Below are positions 54,646 to 64,000 of a stretch of DNA of 64,000 nucleotides, one piece after another. Origin of the DNA: Paraspadella gotoi (Eukaryota; Chaetognatha); contig CM119267.1 in assembly GCA_051294375.1 (NCBI GenBank), forward strand, positions 20,901,755 through 20,965,754. The letters run 5' to 3'. Each line of letters starts with the position of its first letter. Within the stretch, counting starts at the first letter, position 1. Both the position numbers and the translations under genes were made by a program. Under the pieces are notes generated by a model. That model did no database searches, was not told the DNA's origin, and saw nothing but the letters and a program-made list of their open reading frames with translations.

Positions 54646-54725
54646 CCCTATACTCCATTTTCCTATTTTATACATACAAGCAATGAAAACCGAAATATTT
54701 TGCTCCTTTCTAAAAAGATATATGT

Positions 54726-55326
54726 NNNNNNNNNNNNNNNNNNNNNNNNNNNNNNNNNNNNNNNNNNNNNNNNNNNNNNNNNNNNNNNNNNNNNNNNNNN
54801 NNNNNNNNNNNNNNNNNNNNNNNNNNNNNNNNNNNNNNNNNNNNNNNNNNNNNNNNNNNNNNNNNNNNNNNNNNNNNNNNNNNNNNNNNNNNNNNNNNNN
54901 NNNNNNNNNNNNNNNNNNNNNNNNNNNNNNNNNNNNNNNNNNNNNNNNNNNNNNNNNNNNNNNNNNNNNNNNNNNNNNNNNNNNNNNNNNNNNNNNNNNN
55001 NNNNNNNNNNNNNNNNNNNNNNNNNNNNNNNNNNNNNNNNNNNNNNNNNNNNNNNNNNNNNNNNNNNNNNNNNNNNNNNNNNNNNNNNNNNNNNNNNNNN
55101 NNNNNNNNNNNNNNNNNNNNNNNNNNNNNNNNNNNNNNNNNNNNNNNNNNNNNNNNNNNNNNNNNNNNNNNNNNNNNNNNNNNNNNNNNNNNNNNNNNNN
55201 NNNNNNNNNNNNNNNNNNNNNNNNNNNNNNNNNNNNNNNNNNNNNNNNNNNNNNNNNNNNNNNNNNNNNNNNNNNNNNNNNNNNNNNNNNNNNNNNNNNN
55301 NNNNNNNNNNNNNNNNNNNNNNNNNN
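54726..55326. other. Assembly gap (601 N)
   Basis: N run entering a GAC array. Confidence 0.99.
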
Positions 55327-55421
55327 GACGACGACAACGACGACGACGAAGACGAAGATGATGACGACGACGATATCTATAAAGAAGACTACGAGACAAC
55401 AGGACGACGACGACGACGACA

Positions 55422-55459
<38 letters not shown>

Positions 55460-55625
55460 AATGATGATGATGTTGATGAAGATGATGTTGCTGGCCTAAG
55501 ATGACCTCAGAAATTTTTTCCCTTTTTTTCATGTTGCTCAAGGATGATGACAACGATGACGAAGACGAAGACGACGACAACGACGACGACAAGACAACGA
55601 TGACAACGACGACGACGACAGTGAA
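55327..55625. repeat. (GAC)n / (GAT)n arrays
   Basis: GACGACGAC at 55,327-55,420, GATGATGAT at 55,421-55,490, and GACGACAACGAC at 55,545-55,620. Frames give Asp, His or Ser/Val homopolymers. Confidence 0.95.
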
Positions 55626-55856
55626 ATGAATTCTGGATTTGTTTGTCTTGATTGCGTCTCTCATCTCTCGTTGTCGTTGGCACTTTGCAGTCGAGAAGTG
55701 AAATGCATGAGAAGACGGTGAAAGGATCTCGGGCGAGAGAAGGAAAAAGGAGAGAAGAAAATTATTTATCCTATATTATCTCCCGAGTTTTCTGTCTCGT
55801 CTCCTTTTCCTTTTTTTTCTCCCTCATTCTTGTTCTACCCTTGATTTCCTTTTTCT

Positions 55857-56145
55857 CGCCCGAGGATCCTTTCCCGTTTCCGTGGCTATTTTCCTTTTCT
55901 CTCTCCTTTTCCTTCTCTTCGCCCGAGATCCTTTTCCTTTTCCCTTTTTCTCTTCCTTTTGCTTCTCTCCTTTTTTCCTTTCTCGCCCGCTGCAGATCCT
56001 TTTCCTTTTCCTGTTTTTTCCTTTGTTATCCTCCTTTTTATTCCTTCTCTCGCCCGATCAGATCCTTTTTTCCTTTTCTCTTTTTTTCCTTTTCTTCTTC
56101 TACCTTCTTCGTTTCTCATCAGCCCGAAAGAGATCCTCCGCCTTA
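55857..56145. repeat. Tandem array, unit about 64 bp (TCGCCCGA..GATCCTTTTCC)
   Basis: TCGCCCGA(N)GATCCTTTTCC starts near 55,857, 55,919, 55,982 and 56,051, with a degraded fifth near 56,120 (CAGCCCGAAAGAGATCCTCC). Each start is followed by a CTTTTCC-rich filler. Confidence 0.75.
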
Positions 56146-56170
56146 CACAGCGTTTCGTTCTGCGCTGCAG

Positions 56171-56300
56171 TGCGTCTCACTTCCTCGACTGCAAAGTCGC
56201 CAACGACAACGAGAGACGGATGAGAAACCAATCCAGGACGAAAGACAAATCCAGAACTTCATCTTCACTGCGTCACGCGTCAGCTCTTCGTGTCAATCGT
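56171..56300 (+). CDS. Candidate exon (ASHFLDCKVANDNERRMRNQ...)
   Basis: The acceptor GTTCTGCGCTGCAG (AG at 56,169-56,170) follows the pyrimidine-rich tandem array. The frame reads ASHFLDCKVANDNERRMRNQ, then SRTKDKSRTSSSLRHASALR, and stays open well beyond. No obvious donor fixes the 3' end, so the end given is approximate. The product is basic and Ser/Arg-rich. Unrecognised; may be chance. Confidence 0.28.
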
Positions 56301-56699
56301 CTTCTCCTCGTTCATCGTATTCGCGTTGTCGTTCTGTTTCCGCCTCGATCTCTCGTCCATCGTTGTCATCATTCCGATTGTGAGCCCAACATGAGAATCA
56401 AAAAGAGGAGAGCAGGGTAAATATAATCTTCTGGAGTCACTCTCTCTTATATCGCGAGCTGGAGCCAACATCACCTCGCTTCAGTCATCATGATCCATTA
56501 TCACTGTCTCAGTCCGATCAATCATGCATCATTATCATCATCGGGATCGTCCCGTCGCTCGTACCTGTTGCCTCTCGTAGTTCTTCTTTATAGAGATTCG
56601 TCGTGCGTCATCATCTTCGCTCTGTGCGTCGCTGTTCGTTTGTCGTCCTCGTCGTCGTCGCCATCGTCATCCCATCGTCTCTTATAATCTCCTCCCCAT

Positions 56700-59150
56700 G
56701 AGGAGAAGGTTCGAGACCTAAAAAAAGGAAAAAGAGGAATTCACTCAGGTTAATAGGTCGTCCATGTTCGGCATCGTCTGTCGCGTCTCAGTCCGGTCCG
56801 TTGTTGTTGTTGGTTGATAATCGCCGTCCGCGCGTCGTCGCACCCTAGTCACTAGCCAGGAACCCTGATGGCAACGTGTCCGGCATCTGGATTAGCATCA
56901 GATAGGCCGGTCACTTTGTTATCCTTCAGTCACTTTTCGAAGTAGTAGCAAGCCGTAAACGTGGACGTTTCGGCATTTACCTCATTGTAGCCGTGCGGTA
57001 GGGAGCTGGGGGGTGGTGTTCTGAAATGACCTTTTCGTACGAGTGCCATATTGACCAACGCGGTTAGGTCCGTCGGAGTGACACGTCCTAATTAAGTCAG
57101 ACCATATTTGCTGTAAGAAAAGTCAACTCCCCTTGAGTGATTTCCGACGGCGGCTCTCATGTGATCTCGAAATTCCATGACTCTTTCATACTTTACTTCC
57201 TTCCCGTGTTTTCGACCTCACAGTCGAACCACTGCTGTGAGCAGCTACGACCGACGAATTCCTTCGCAGACCTTGAACTCTGACAGAAAAGTGAATCCAT
57301 TCAACAATGCCTAATTCACGGCGGTGCGGACATGTTTACTGTCCGATTATATAGAAATACGGCAACTAACAAATGACAATGCTGATTTTTTAACAAAAAA
57401 TTCGCCTTAACACGATTTAAAGACACACAAAAAGTTACTTTATTTTCGTTGACGTAAACGAATTAACTAAGAAGTTTTCAGTATTATTAAAAACATTTTA
57501 GCAATTCAATCGCCAGTATATCTTTATTATACCCCCGCCCAAAAAGTATAGAATATATATACACAATTATCCATGCTCACAAAACGACTTCAACTCGGGT
57601 AGAGAACTCTATGTGCAGTGACTTGATTCGACAACCACAACCTCAACTACGCAGGGCTCAATTGAGGATTTTACAGTCAGGTGTAAAAAATGGTGGAATC
57701 AAAATTGATCATTTTTATCCTCCGGGACATGTCCTCAGTACGCGCCGGGCTCAAGTAATCGATGAGGAACCATAGACTTACCTTGTCATGCCACTCGGTC
57801 GAGCCCATGACCTTCGGCGCAAAGATTCTTCCGATATTGTTTGTGTTGTGATTCGGATGTCTCGCTGAGGAGTGAAAGTGACTTTCAGTCCCAAGATTTG
57901 ACACATTGATTAAGTACAGACGAGATTGCTTGTCCTCTCCTAAAACGGGCATCATTTGAGGTTGGTTTTCGTGGATTGAGATCTTGAGCATCGCGTTTTT
58001 CCTCGGCGATCACGAAAAGTGTCATTCACAGTAAGACATCTCGGAAATCGATAACAAACAGTAACGTGAAGCTTTGGAATACGGGAGACATTTGCCTGCT
58101 TCGAACAACGAATCTTTATGAGCTTGGTAGGATGTAGCAGGCAATACAGTTTTGATTCCACTATGTATACAAAGTTGCACAAACTTTTTAAGTAAGGATC
58201 TCTTTACTAAGAATACAAAAATTTCAAATTTGTATTTATGTTGGCCCTATACGTATAAATGTTAACTTATAAAATTTTTCTGCTGAGTCGGCGTTGAAAT
58301 TGTACAGGGCTTATAACTAGTATAACGCAGTATTTTATTTGACAAACGTCACAAGGTTAACTTGATCAATGGATGATCTTAACGCTCTGGATCGGAAGTG
58401 TTCTTAGCGGGACGAGGTACTCACGGCCGAACGTGGAATCACACAATCACCTAAGTTTCTCCGCCTCGTGATACCGATCACCTTGAAGAAAGCGCTAAAA
58501 TTAGATATTTTAAAATACATCTATTCTGAGTGGTTAAAATAAAACAAATTTTTTACGATCGAAAAACTAATATTGAAGAATTAATAAAGAGAGACGATTA
58601 CCTTTAACGTTCCATGAATAAAATCCATTATGAAGTTCAGATTGAGGATACTTTAGATCTGTTTCACATTTGGAGTGATTCCTTTAAACATCGGAAATAA
58701 GCTCTCGCGAAAAAAATCAGATCATAGGCCAGCACCAGGGGACAAGTTGAACTGTGAACACAAAGGTAAATCGAATGAATCTAGTTTAGTTCCTAGTCGG
58801 GAAATTTTATCAGATACCGACCTGGAGTTTGATGATGAGGTACATGACGGTCACGGACGACTACCACACTCATCTCTAGTGTAAGGAGAGGGAAACAAAG
58901 AACTAGTTATTCTAAGAATTTTTATCGGAAAGCAACTCGTTATTTTTTCTAACTAGACCAACTTTTATCATATCTAAGCAATGAGTTCAAGTAGAGAAGA
59001 AGTATTAAAGGGTAAGAAAAAACAGAGAGAGCTTTCCTGCAGATGTCTTGTCATGAGAATTTGCTATAGTCTCATTGCGCATGCACCATCTTACCAGTTA
59101 AGTAGTTAAAGTAAGATTCCCAAATTGCCAATTTTCTCGGGTTACTGCAT
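56700..59150. other. No supported gene beyond one ORF
   Basis: Mixed-composition, noisy DNA. AAACGTGGACGTTT at about 56,957-56,970 is a near-perfect palindrome. A possible ORF at 58,675 is listed separately. Confidence 0.45.
58675..58884 (+). CDS. Possible ORF or exon (...SDTDLEFDDEVHDGHGRLPH...)
   Basis: A 69-codon ATG frame begins MIPLNIGNKLSRKKSDHRPA and ends SDTDLEFDDEVHDGHGRLPHSSLV. Its charged, low-bias composition is more coding-like than its AT-rich surroundings. GT words at CACAAAG/GTAAAT and GATGAG/GTACAT could be donors. No family is recognised; it may be a fragment of a mobile-element protein. Confidence 0.22.
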   Translation: MIPLNIGNKLSRKKSDHRPAPGDKLNCEHKGKSNESSLVPSREILSDTDLEFDDEVHDGHGRLPHSSLV

Positions 59151-59204
59151 GTGCCTTCTGCGACATCGGCACATTTGACGATTTCCCTTAAATGTTGCTT
59201 AGTT

Positions 59205-59336
59205 TTCTTCTTTTTCTTTTCTTTTCTTTCTTTTGCTTTTTTCTCTTTCTTTCTTTCTTTCTTTCTCTTTCTCTTGCCTCCTTCTTCTTCCGCTTCACTC
59301 ATCTCCTTTGCTCTATTCTTTCTTCTTTCTTTCTGT

Positions 59337-59367
<31 letters not shown>

Positions 59368-59640
59368 GTTCTGTTCTTTCCTTTCCTTTCCTGTTCCTTT
59401 CGCTTTCGTCTCTTTCCTTTCCTTTTCTGTTCCCTTCTCCTTCTTCTCCTCTCCTAAGAATCATGCTAAAGGAAGTAAAAAACCACGTTGCTTTTTCGGC
59501 TTCGAATTTCCCCATGCCAACAAACCAGTTAACGCCTCTGTAATAGCAAGTTGATTCTCTTTCCTCTTCTCTCTCTGCTATCTCTCTCTCTCTCTCTCTC
59601 TCCTACTCCTACCTCTCTCTCTCTACTTCTCTCTTCTCTT
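59205..59640. repeat. (CTTT)- and (CT)-rich tracts
   Basis: TTTC/CTTT repeats at about 59,205-59,450 and CT repeats at about 59,565-59,670, leading into the candidate exon. Confidence 0.85.
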
Positions 59641-59672
59641 GCTCTCTCCTCTTTCTCTTTCTCCCTCGATTC

Positions 59673-60142
59673 ATGATTCGCTCTTGTTCTCACGAGTGCG
59701 CCTTCGGCAAGATGAAGGATATCGGAGAAAAACACCTGGTTGCCGCTCCTGTCCCCTCTCCCTGGAGAGCCATGGGGACGAACGTGACGATCGACGACAG
59801 TCTGATCACTCGTTACGGTGACTCCGATTTATCACTAACCCTGTCTCCGACGCGCATTCAACATCAATGTGTCATACGATGGGAGCGACGACCGATCGAA
59901 CGACGACAGACGACGAACCTTTGATCCCCTGCGTCGAAACGAAGATGAATCTTCTGAGTGGAATCGAAGGACGGAAGAATAACTTCACAGTAGAATATTT
60001 AATTTCACGATGTGATGTGCACTTTCATACGGTCCCGCCGCCGGCCCGCGCCCCGCCGCCGCCGCCGCTTCCGCCGCCGGCCGCGACACAGAGACGACTG
60101 ACGAACAAACGAGGGATTTACTGTATTTGCGTCGAATTCCAG
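59673..60142 (+). CDS. Candidate coding exon with probable frameshift
   Basis: A strong donor (CCAG/GTGAGATT, GT at 60,143) ends a GC-rich segment that follows a CT-rich tract. The first half reads MIRSCSHECAFGKMKDIGEK, then HLVAAPVPSPWRAMGTNVTI and DDSLITRYGDSDLSLTLSPT in one frame. From about 59,823 a second frame reads VSDAHSTSMCHTMGATTDRT, LIPCVETKMNLLSGIEGRKN, NFTVEYLISRCDVHFHTVPP, a Pro/Ala run and GIYCICVEFQ to the donor, in phase 0. A one-base error near 59,820-59,850 would join them. Alternatively only one half is real. Unrecognised protein. Confidence 0.4.
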
Positions 60143-60194
60143 GTGAGATTATTTGATCAGTTTTTCGTAATTGGGCGCACACTTTTTTTCAGGC

Positions 60195-60250
60195 CGAAGG
60201 AGGTCGTTGGCTGCCGCCGCCGCCACCGCCGCCGCCCGCCGCCGCCATCC
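60195..60250. repeat. (CCG)n-rich segment
   Basis: GCCGCCGCC repeats, probably intronic. Confidence 0.8.
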
Positions 60251-60429
60251 GCCTACCAATTCAGCCTCGGCGATCTTCATTCGTGCTCGTTAATTCTTTT
60301 CCCCCTCTTTATCGCTCTCTTAATTCTATCGCAGGGGATTCTCGGGGTCTCTCTCTTCCCCTCTGTCTCTCTTCCTCTTTTCTCTGCGCTTGACTTATCT
60401 TTACCTCTCTCTCATAATCTTCCATTTTC

Positions 60430-60830
60430 CAGCTTTTTTTTTTTTTTCTNNNNNNNNNNNNNNNNNNNNNNNNNAAAGGAAAAAGGTTGGAGGAGAAGAA
60501 AAGGAAAAAAATGGGAAAAAGGAAAAAGAAGTAAAGAAAAGGAAATTGGTAAAAAAGAAAGAAAGAGTAGGAAAAAGAAAGACCAAAAAAAAAGAAAAAA
60601 AGGGGACAAAAAAAATGCGACAACTGAAATGAGAATTAAAGACAAAAAAAAAAGTCGTGGACCGAGAAAATAGTGGGAAGGTCGGATACATCGGGGCGTA
60701 AAGAAGGAGAGAAAAAATTAAAAAGAAGAAGAAAAGTAGAAGGAGTTAAAAAAGAAGAAGAAAAGTAGAAGGAGATAAAAAGAAGAAGANNNNNNNNNNA
60801 AACTAGAAGGAGAAAGAGAAAGAAAAAATG
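60430..60830. repeat. T run, gaps and purine-rich tract
   Basis: T run, 25-N gap (60,450-60,474), GGAAAAA-type purine tract, with a 40-bp unit (AAAAGAAGAAGAAAAGTAGA) doubled at about 60,718-60,780, and a 10-N gap (60,790-60,799). Confidence 0.9.
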
Positions 60831-61039
60831 AAATTGTCTGATCCCGCCATTTTTCAATTTGAGGAGATATTCGCCTCCGCACACAACAAGAGAGCCGGAA
60901 AAAAAATGACAAGGATGTTAGAAAAAGAAAAGAGGGTAATGATATAAATGAATGTTTGTTATATTAAGAAAGAAGAAAAGAAAGTAATGAAGAAAACGTT
61001 CAATATCATAATGGAGTACAGTGCAGAAAAAAAAGAAAC

Positions 61040-61130
61040 TTAATAATTTTCCATATATTTCGACTTATGTTTCTAAGTCATCTTCGGTGGAAGTCAGAGA
61101 ATTATCGAAATAAATGGAAAATTAATAATG
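61040..61130 (-). other. Compound hairpin with TAAGTCGAAA motif
   Basis: Outer arms TTTTCCATATATTTCGA (61,047-61,063) and TCGAAATAAATGGAAAA (about 61,105-61,121) pair over about 16 bp. Inside, GACTTA/TAAGTC (61,062-61,067 and 61,074-61,079) and CTTC/GAAG form smaller stems. On the minus strand it reads CGAAGATGACTTA..TAAGTCGAAA, resembling ribozyme-like ends of some retroelements. Confidence 0.4.
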
Positions 61131-61321
61131 AGATTAATCGTTTTCATCATTGTATTTACCGTGCATGAGATGACGTTAAAAGAAAAGAAAGTAATGTTTG
61201 TTATATTCGGCAGAGAGATACGAAAAAAGAAAATAGTGATTGTTGATGAAAGCTTTTTACGATATTAGACATTGTTTATGTATTATTTACACATTATTTA
61301 TTTATTTACTATGAAGTTGAA

Positions 61322-61346
61322 GACTTGCATCTAAGTCGAAACATGT
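61322..61346 (+). other. Hairpin plus CGAAACATGT motif
   Basis: GACTT (61,322-61,326) pairs with AAGTC (61,333-61,337), followed by CGAAACATGT. Same theme as 61,040-61,130 (inverted) and 52,329-52,348. Confidence 0.4.
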
Positions 61347-61399
61347 CCCGTTTATAACATTAAACATGGTTGTTAAAGTAAAAATAAATCGTCTTGTTT

Positions 61400-62090
61400 A
61401 GAGAAGAAAATGAAAAAAAAAACTAATTAAAATTAAAAAACATGTACCGACAAACCTAAGTCGAAAAACCCAATAAGCATGCATCTTGAGTAGCCGATGT
61501 ATCTGCATAAATTACAGCGGTATTCCGTTCATTAACCTTACCTTGAGAATCGCCCTTGAGCATTGCTGCCGAACCAGCCCGATGGGTTCTGGACCAACGA
61601 GAATCCGGCAGAGTTGGGGAAGTGTTGCAGGTTTGAACGAGGCTGCTTCACAAATACGAGAGTAACGAGGAGAATGACCATGAATCGCTCATAATGGGAC
61701 ATGAATCATCATTTTTTCAACTCGCATTATTTTTTCCGTACTCAACATAACTTTTTTCTTTGACATAATTTTTTCAACTGGGAATTTTTTTTTCAACTTG
61801 CCACTTCATTTCTTCACACTGCCTCATTTTCAACTGCATCATTTTCTTTACTTGCATTCATTTTTTTAAACTTAAATATTTTTTTAGATCTTCAACATTT
61901 TTTCACTTTTAATTAATTAATATATTTTACTAATTAATTAAAGACATTTTTGAGTAAAAACATTAATAATAAAAATTCAAGTCAACTTGACTTTGGTTTT
62001 TTCCATGCAAAACTACTTCTAGATTCCATAAAAACTTTACATCGCTCAATCACACACTTTCCTTAGCCCACACACAAAAATTAACTCTCA
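61400..62090. other. AT-rich, no supported gene
   Basis: TTTTTCAACTTGC-like words recur at about 61,715-61,870, weakly periodic. Nothing else recognised. Confidence 0.5.
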
Positions 62091-62094
62091 CACC

Positions 62095-62290
62095 CTAACA
62101 CACCGTAGTCGCAGGATTGGGCCCACGATTATTGGGCCCATCACATAAATTGACGACGCCCATATACGTGTGGTACATTGCACCCACACGTAGCCATGCT
62201 GCGCCACATAGCAATATGCACCCATGTATTCCGCCCACGTAAGATTTGCGCCACGCCCCACGCCACCGCCCACGCCCCACGCCAATTAGG
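62095..62290. repeat. GCCCAC-rich segment with inverted repeats
   Basis: TGGGCCCA appears twice (about 62,117 and 62,134). ACGTGTGG / CCCACACGT (about 62,166-62,191) forms a hairpin. ACGCCCCACGCCA is doubled at about 62,254-62,283. The segment is GC-rich in AT-rich DNA. Confidence 0.6.
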
Positions 62291-62494
62291 ATTAATCGAA
62301 TAACTTCTATGGGTATAAAATTAGTTAAAAAGATTTTTCATAACTTATTGCCACGCCACGATCTTCCATCGAAACTTCATAACTAGGCTCATCAACCACT
62401 TCCCTACCCCACAGACAAAATTTCATTCCAATTCCAACATCCTAAATCACGGAGTAATAAGATATTTGGTTAACGCGGTGACGAACCGACACCG

Positions 62495-62525
62495 GGACAG
62501 ACAGACAGACAACAGACAGACGGAC
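62495..62525. repeat. (CAGA)n microsatellite
   Basis: ACAGACAGACAGACAACAGACAGACGG. Confidence 0.9.
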
Positions 62526-62839
62526 GTCACGCGCCACGGACATCGTTTTTTTGGCTTAATTTATCATAATTTGATGTTTCTTATGAAAATAATGATTTAC
62601 CAACTTTGGCTGGTGGTACCAGAGTCGGACCGACAAAGGTGGATGCTATAGAGTCGGGAACTGGCTGACAAGCAGGATCCGACTAAAAATTAAGTATTAT
62701 ATTAGACTGCATTATATTATGAATATTCATGAATGACTATCTGAAAACTTGCCAACAAAAAAAAATTATGGCTATCCCGCATTTAATGCGAAAATTAAAA
62801 ATGATGTTCCAAAAACACCGCCCTCAACGTCACAAAGAC

Positions 62840-63100
62840 TCGTTTGTTACCCGATCGCTGGCACATCTGGCGAGAGTTGAACTTTGTGCGGGCCAGCGCT
62901 AACATTTCTTCCGCTCGGTCTTCCCAGTGCAGCCCAGAGGGGCAGGGAATGGCCGAGCCATCAATTTTCCCCCCCGCGACACTGGAAGAAACACGTGCAG
63001 TTCTTCGGCGGTCCGGGGCGTACTCTTTTCCGATACAGGGAGGTCTCTCGTCACCGATTGATTGCGGACCCTAACGTAGGCCGTTTGGGAAATTGACAGT
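62840..63100 (+). other. GC-rich segment with three competing open frames
   Basis: Two plus frames (from 62,844 and 62,884) and one minus frame (63,117 to 62,899) are open for 70-76 codons in the same DNA. FRYREVSRHRLIADPNVGRL in the second is the most protein-like. No splice sites decide between them and no family is recognised. Confidence 0.25.
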
Positions 63101-63238
63101 CCAACAATTAAGTTCACATAACGGGACTTTCTCGTTCAGCTTCCCACAAAAAATACCGTGCGTTAACTTTAAGCAAACGAATTCATTCTATTCTCTTTCT
63201 TTTGCCTTCTTATTATCAAGGAGCTGTACTTTTGTCAG

Positions 63239-63390
63239 GTGTAAGTGATGGGTTGTTGGTCGCTCGAGAAACGAAGGTTGTTGCTTCCGGCCTTGGATCT
63301 CATAAACGCGCCGAACATCCGCAGGCGACGCACGCCAGAAGGCCGCACAGGACCGGACTCGATGGAGACGAGAGAGACGACGAGACGAGA
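63239..63390 (+). CDS. Candidate internal exon with consensus splice sites
   Basis: Acceptor CTGTACTTTTGTCAG (AG at 63,237-63,238) and a perfect donor ACGAGA/GTGAGT (63,391) bound a 152-bp open frame. It reads VSDGLLVARETKVVASGLGS, then HKRAEHPQATHARRPHRTGL and DGDERDDETR, ending in phase 0. The donor runs straight into a (GA)n tract (63,391-63,434). The product is polar and unrecognised, and no partner exon is visible in the remaining 600 bp. Confidence 0.45.
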
Positions 63391-64000
63391 GTGAGTGAGA
63401 GAGAGAGAGAAGAGAGAAGAGAGAGAGAGAGAGAAAAACAGGAAGACATTAAGGCAATGGTTTCAGGGGATGGAAAGAAAAATATAAGAGAAGCGAAAGA
63501 AAAAGAGATGGAATGACAAATATGATGAGAGGGAGAATGGAAACAGATATGACGAAATAAGCATATTATTCCCACCAATTGAGAAAAATGGCTAAGTTAT
63601 CATTCAAGTTGATATTTCGGACAACACGTTTCTCAATGAGACTGTATGTACTAATCTCCTTTTTTATTGTACCATATAAATTTTATGTATGTATGATAGC
63701 TGAAAGTGGGCGTAACCACCAAACGTAATATAAGTTATATTATACTGGTTATCTATATGGGTATTATATCAGTGGTTATTCCTTTTTAAAACAAGTATAC
63801 GGACTTTCAAGGAGGTCACTCACCCGCGAGGATGGCAAACAAACCAAACTCGTGTCGCAAACATTTTTTCTACTTAATTTATCATTTTCTATCGGCCACA
63901 AGAACGGACTTGAAAATTTGAGAGGAAAAAAAACACGAAGGAAACTAATCGAGCGCGATCGAAAATTTAATATGCGTTATTTCAAAAAAAAAAAAAGGGA
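63391..64000. other. Presumed intron start, then AT-rich DNA
   Basis: GA tract to about 63,434, then AT-rich sequence to the end of the window with no recognised feature. Confidence 0.45.

Noticed and set aside
54607-55504. Long Asp/Thr frames around the 54,726-55,326 gap
   Set aside because: The gap plus GAC/GAT arrays explain them.

Overview
The window is metazoan genomic DNA, most likely from an invertebrate with an intron-rich, repeat-rich genome; an arthropod is plausible but not proven. Indications are consensus GT..AG introns with (CT)n polypyrimidine tracts, no operon-like gene packing, very large amounts of (GA)n/(CT)n, (GAC)n and (TTTTC)n simple repeats, palindromic DNA-transposon relics, and long stretches with no convincing coding sequence. 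It is a draft scaffold: sixteen N gaps are present, several of the default sizes 10 or 25, mostly inside simple repeats. Three blocks occur twice with many small indels between the copies, as expected of unpolished long-read gap filling or uncollapsed haplotypes. Single-base frame breaks should therefore not be read as biology without checking.

Layout. 0-8.4 kb: two copies of a block holding a dispersed repeat flank promoter-like GC-rich DNA (about 2.0-2.9 kb), one good unrecognised exon (2,970-3,319), a 43-bp GAC-rich minisatellite (4.5-5.0 kb) and microsatellites. 8.4-10.6 kb: AT-rich DNA. 10.6-20.3 kb: the only well supported gene, on the + strand, with a promoter-like segment at 10.64 kb, candidate exons at 11.1, 12.4, 12.8 and 14.65 kb, and solid exons at 17.13-17.83 and 18.00-20.14 kb. 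It encodes an unrecognised, low-complexity, probably disordered protein with recurring tryptophan-centred motifs. 20.3-21.4 kb: a 190-bp Tc1/mariner-type MITE and a short exon that may be the start of an ETS-type protein. 21.4-30.9 kb: pyrimidine tracts, C-rich DNA, a strand-switching TTTTC satellite and a second palindromic element. 30.9-39.7 kb: noisy sequence with little support for genes apart from one candidate terminal exon (36.8 kb). 39.7-53.6 kb: the duplicated block, CT satellites, a TGACG cluster, two nearly identical 99-bp inverted repeats 4.8 kb apart, a tRNA-like sequence and a minisatellite derived from the same repeat family. 53.6-64 kb: a triple nuclear-receptor DR1 site, GAT/GAC arrays, a 64-bp tandem array, several candidate exons (56.17, 59.7-60.14, 63.24 kb) and CGAAACATGT hairpins.

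The most interesting feature is the architecture of the 10.6-20.3 kb gene. A 2.2-kb intron opens with a (GA)-rich tract at the donor and closes with a >150-bp (CT)n tract directly against the acceptor. A shorter upstream intron and its duplicate copy show a similar arrangement. Such intron ends are mutually complementary and could pair in the pre-mRNA. No complete known operon, defence system or mobile coding element was found.
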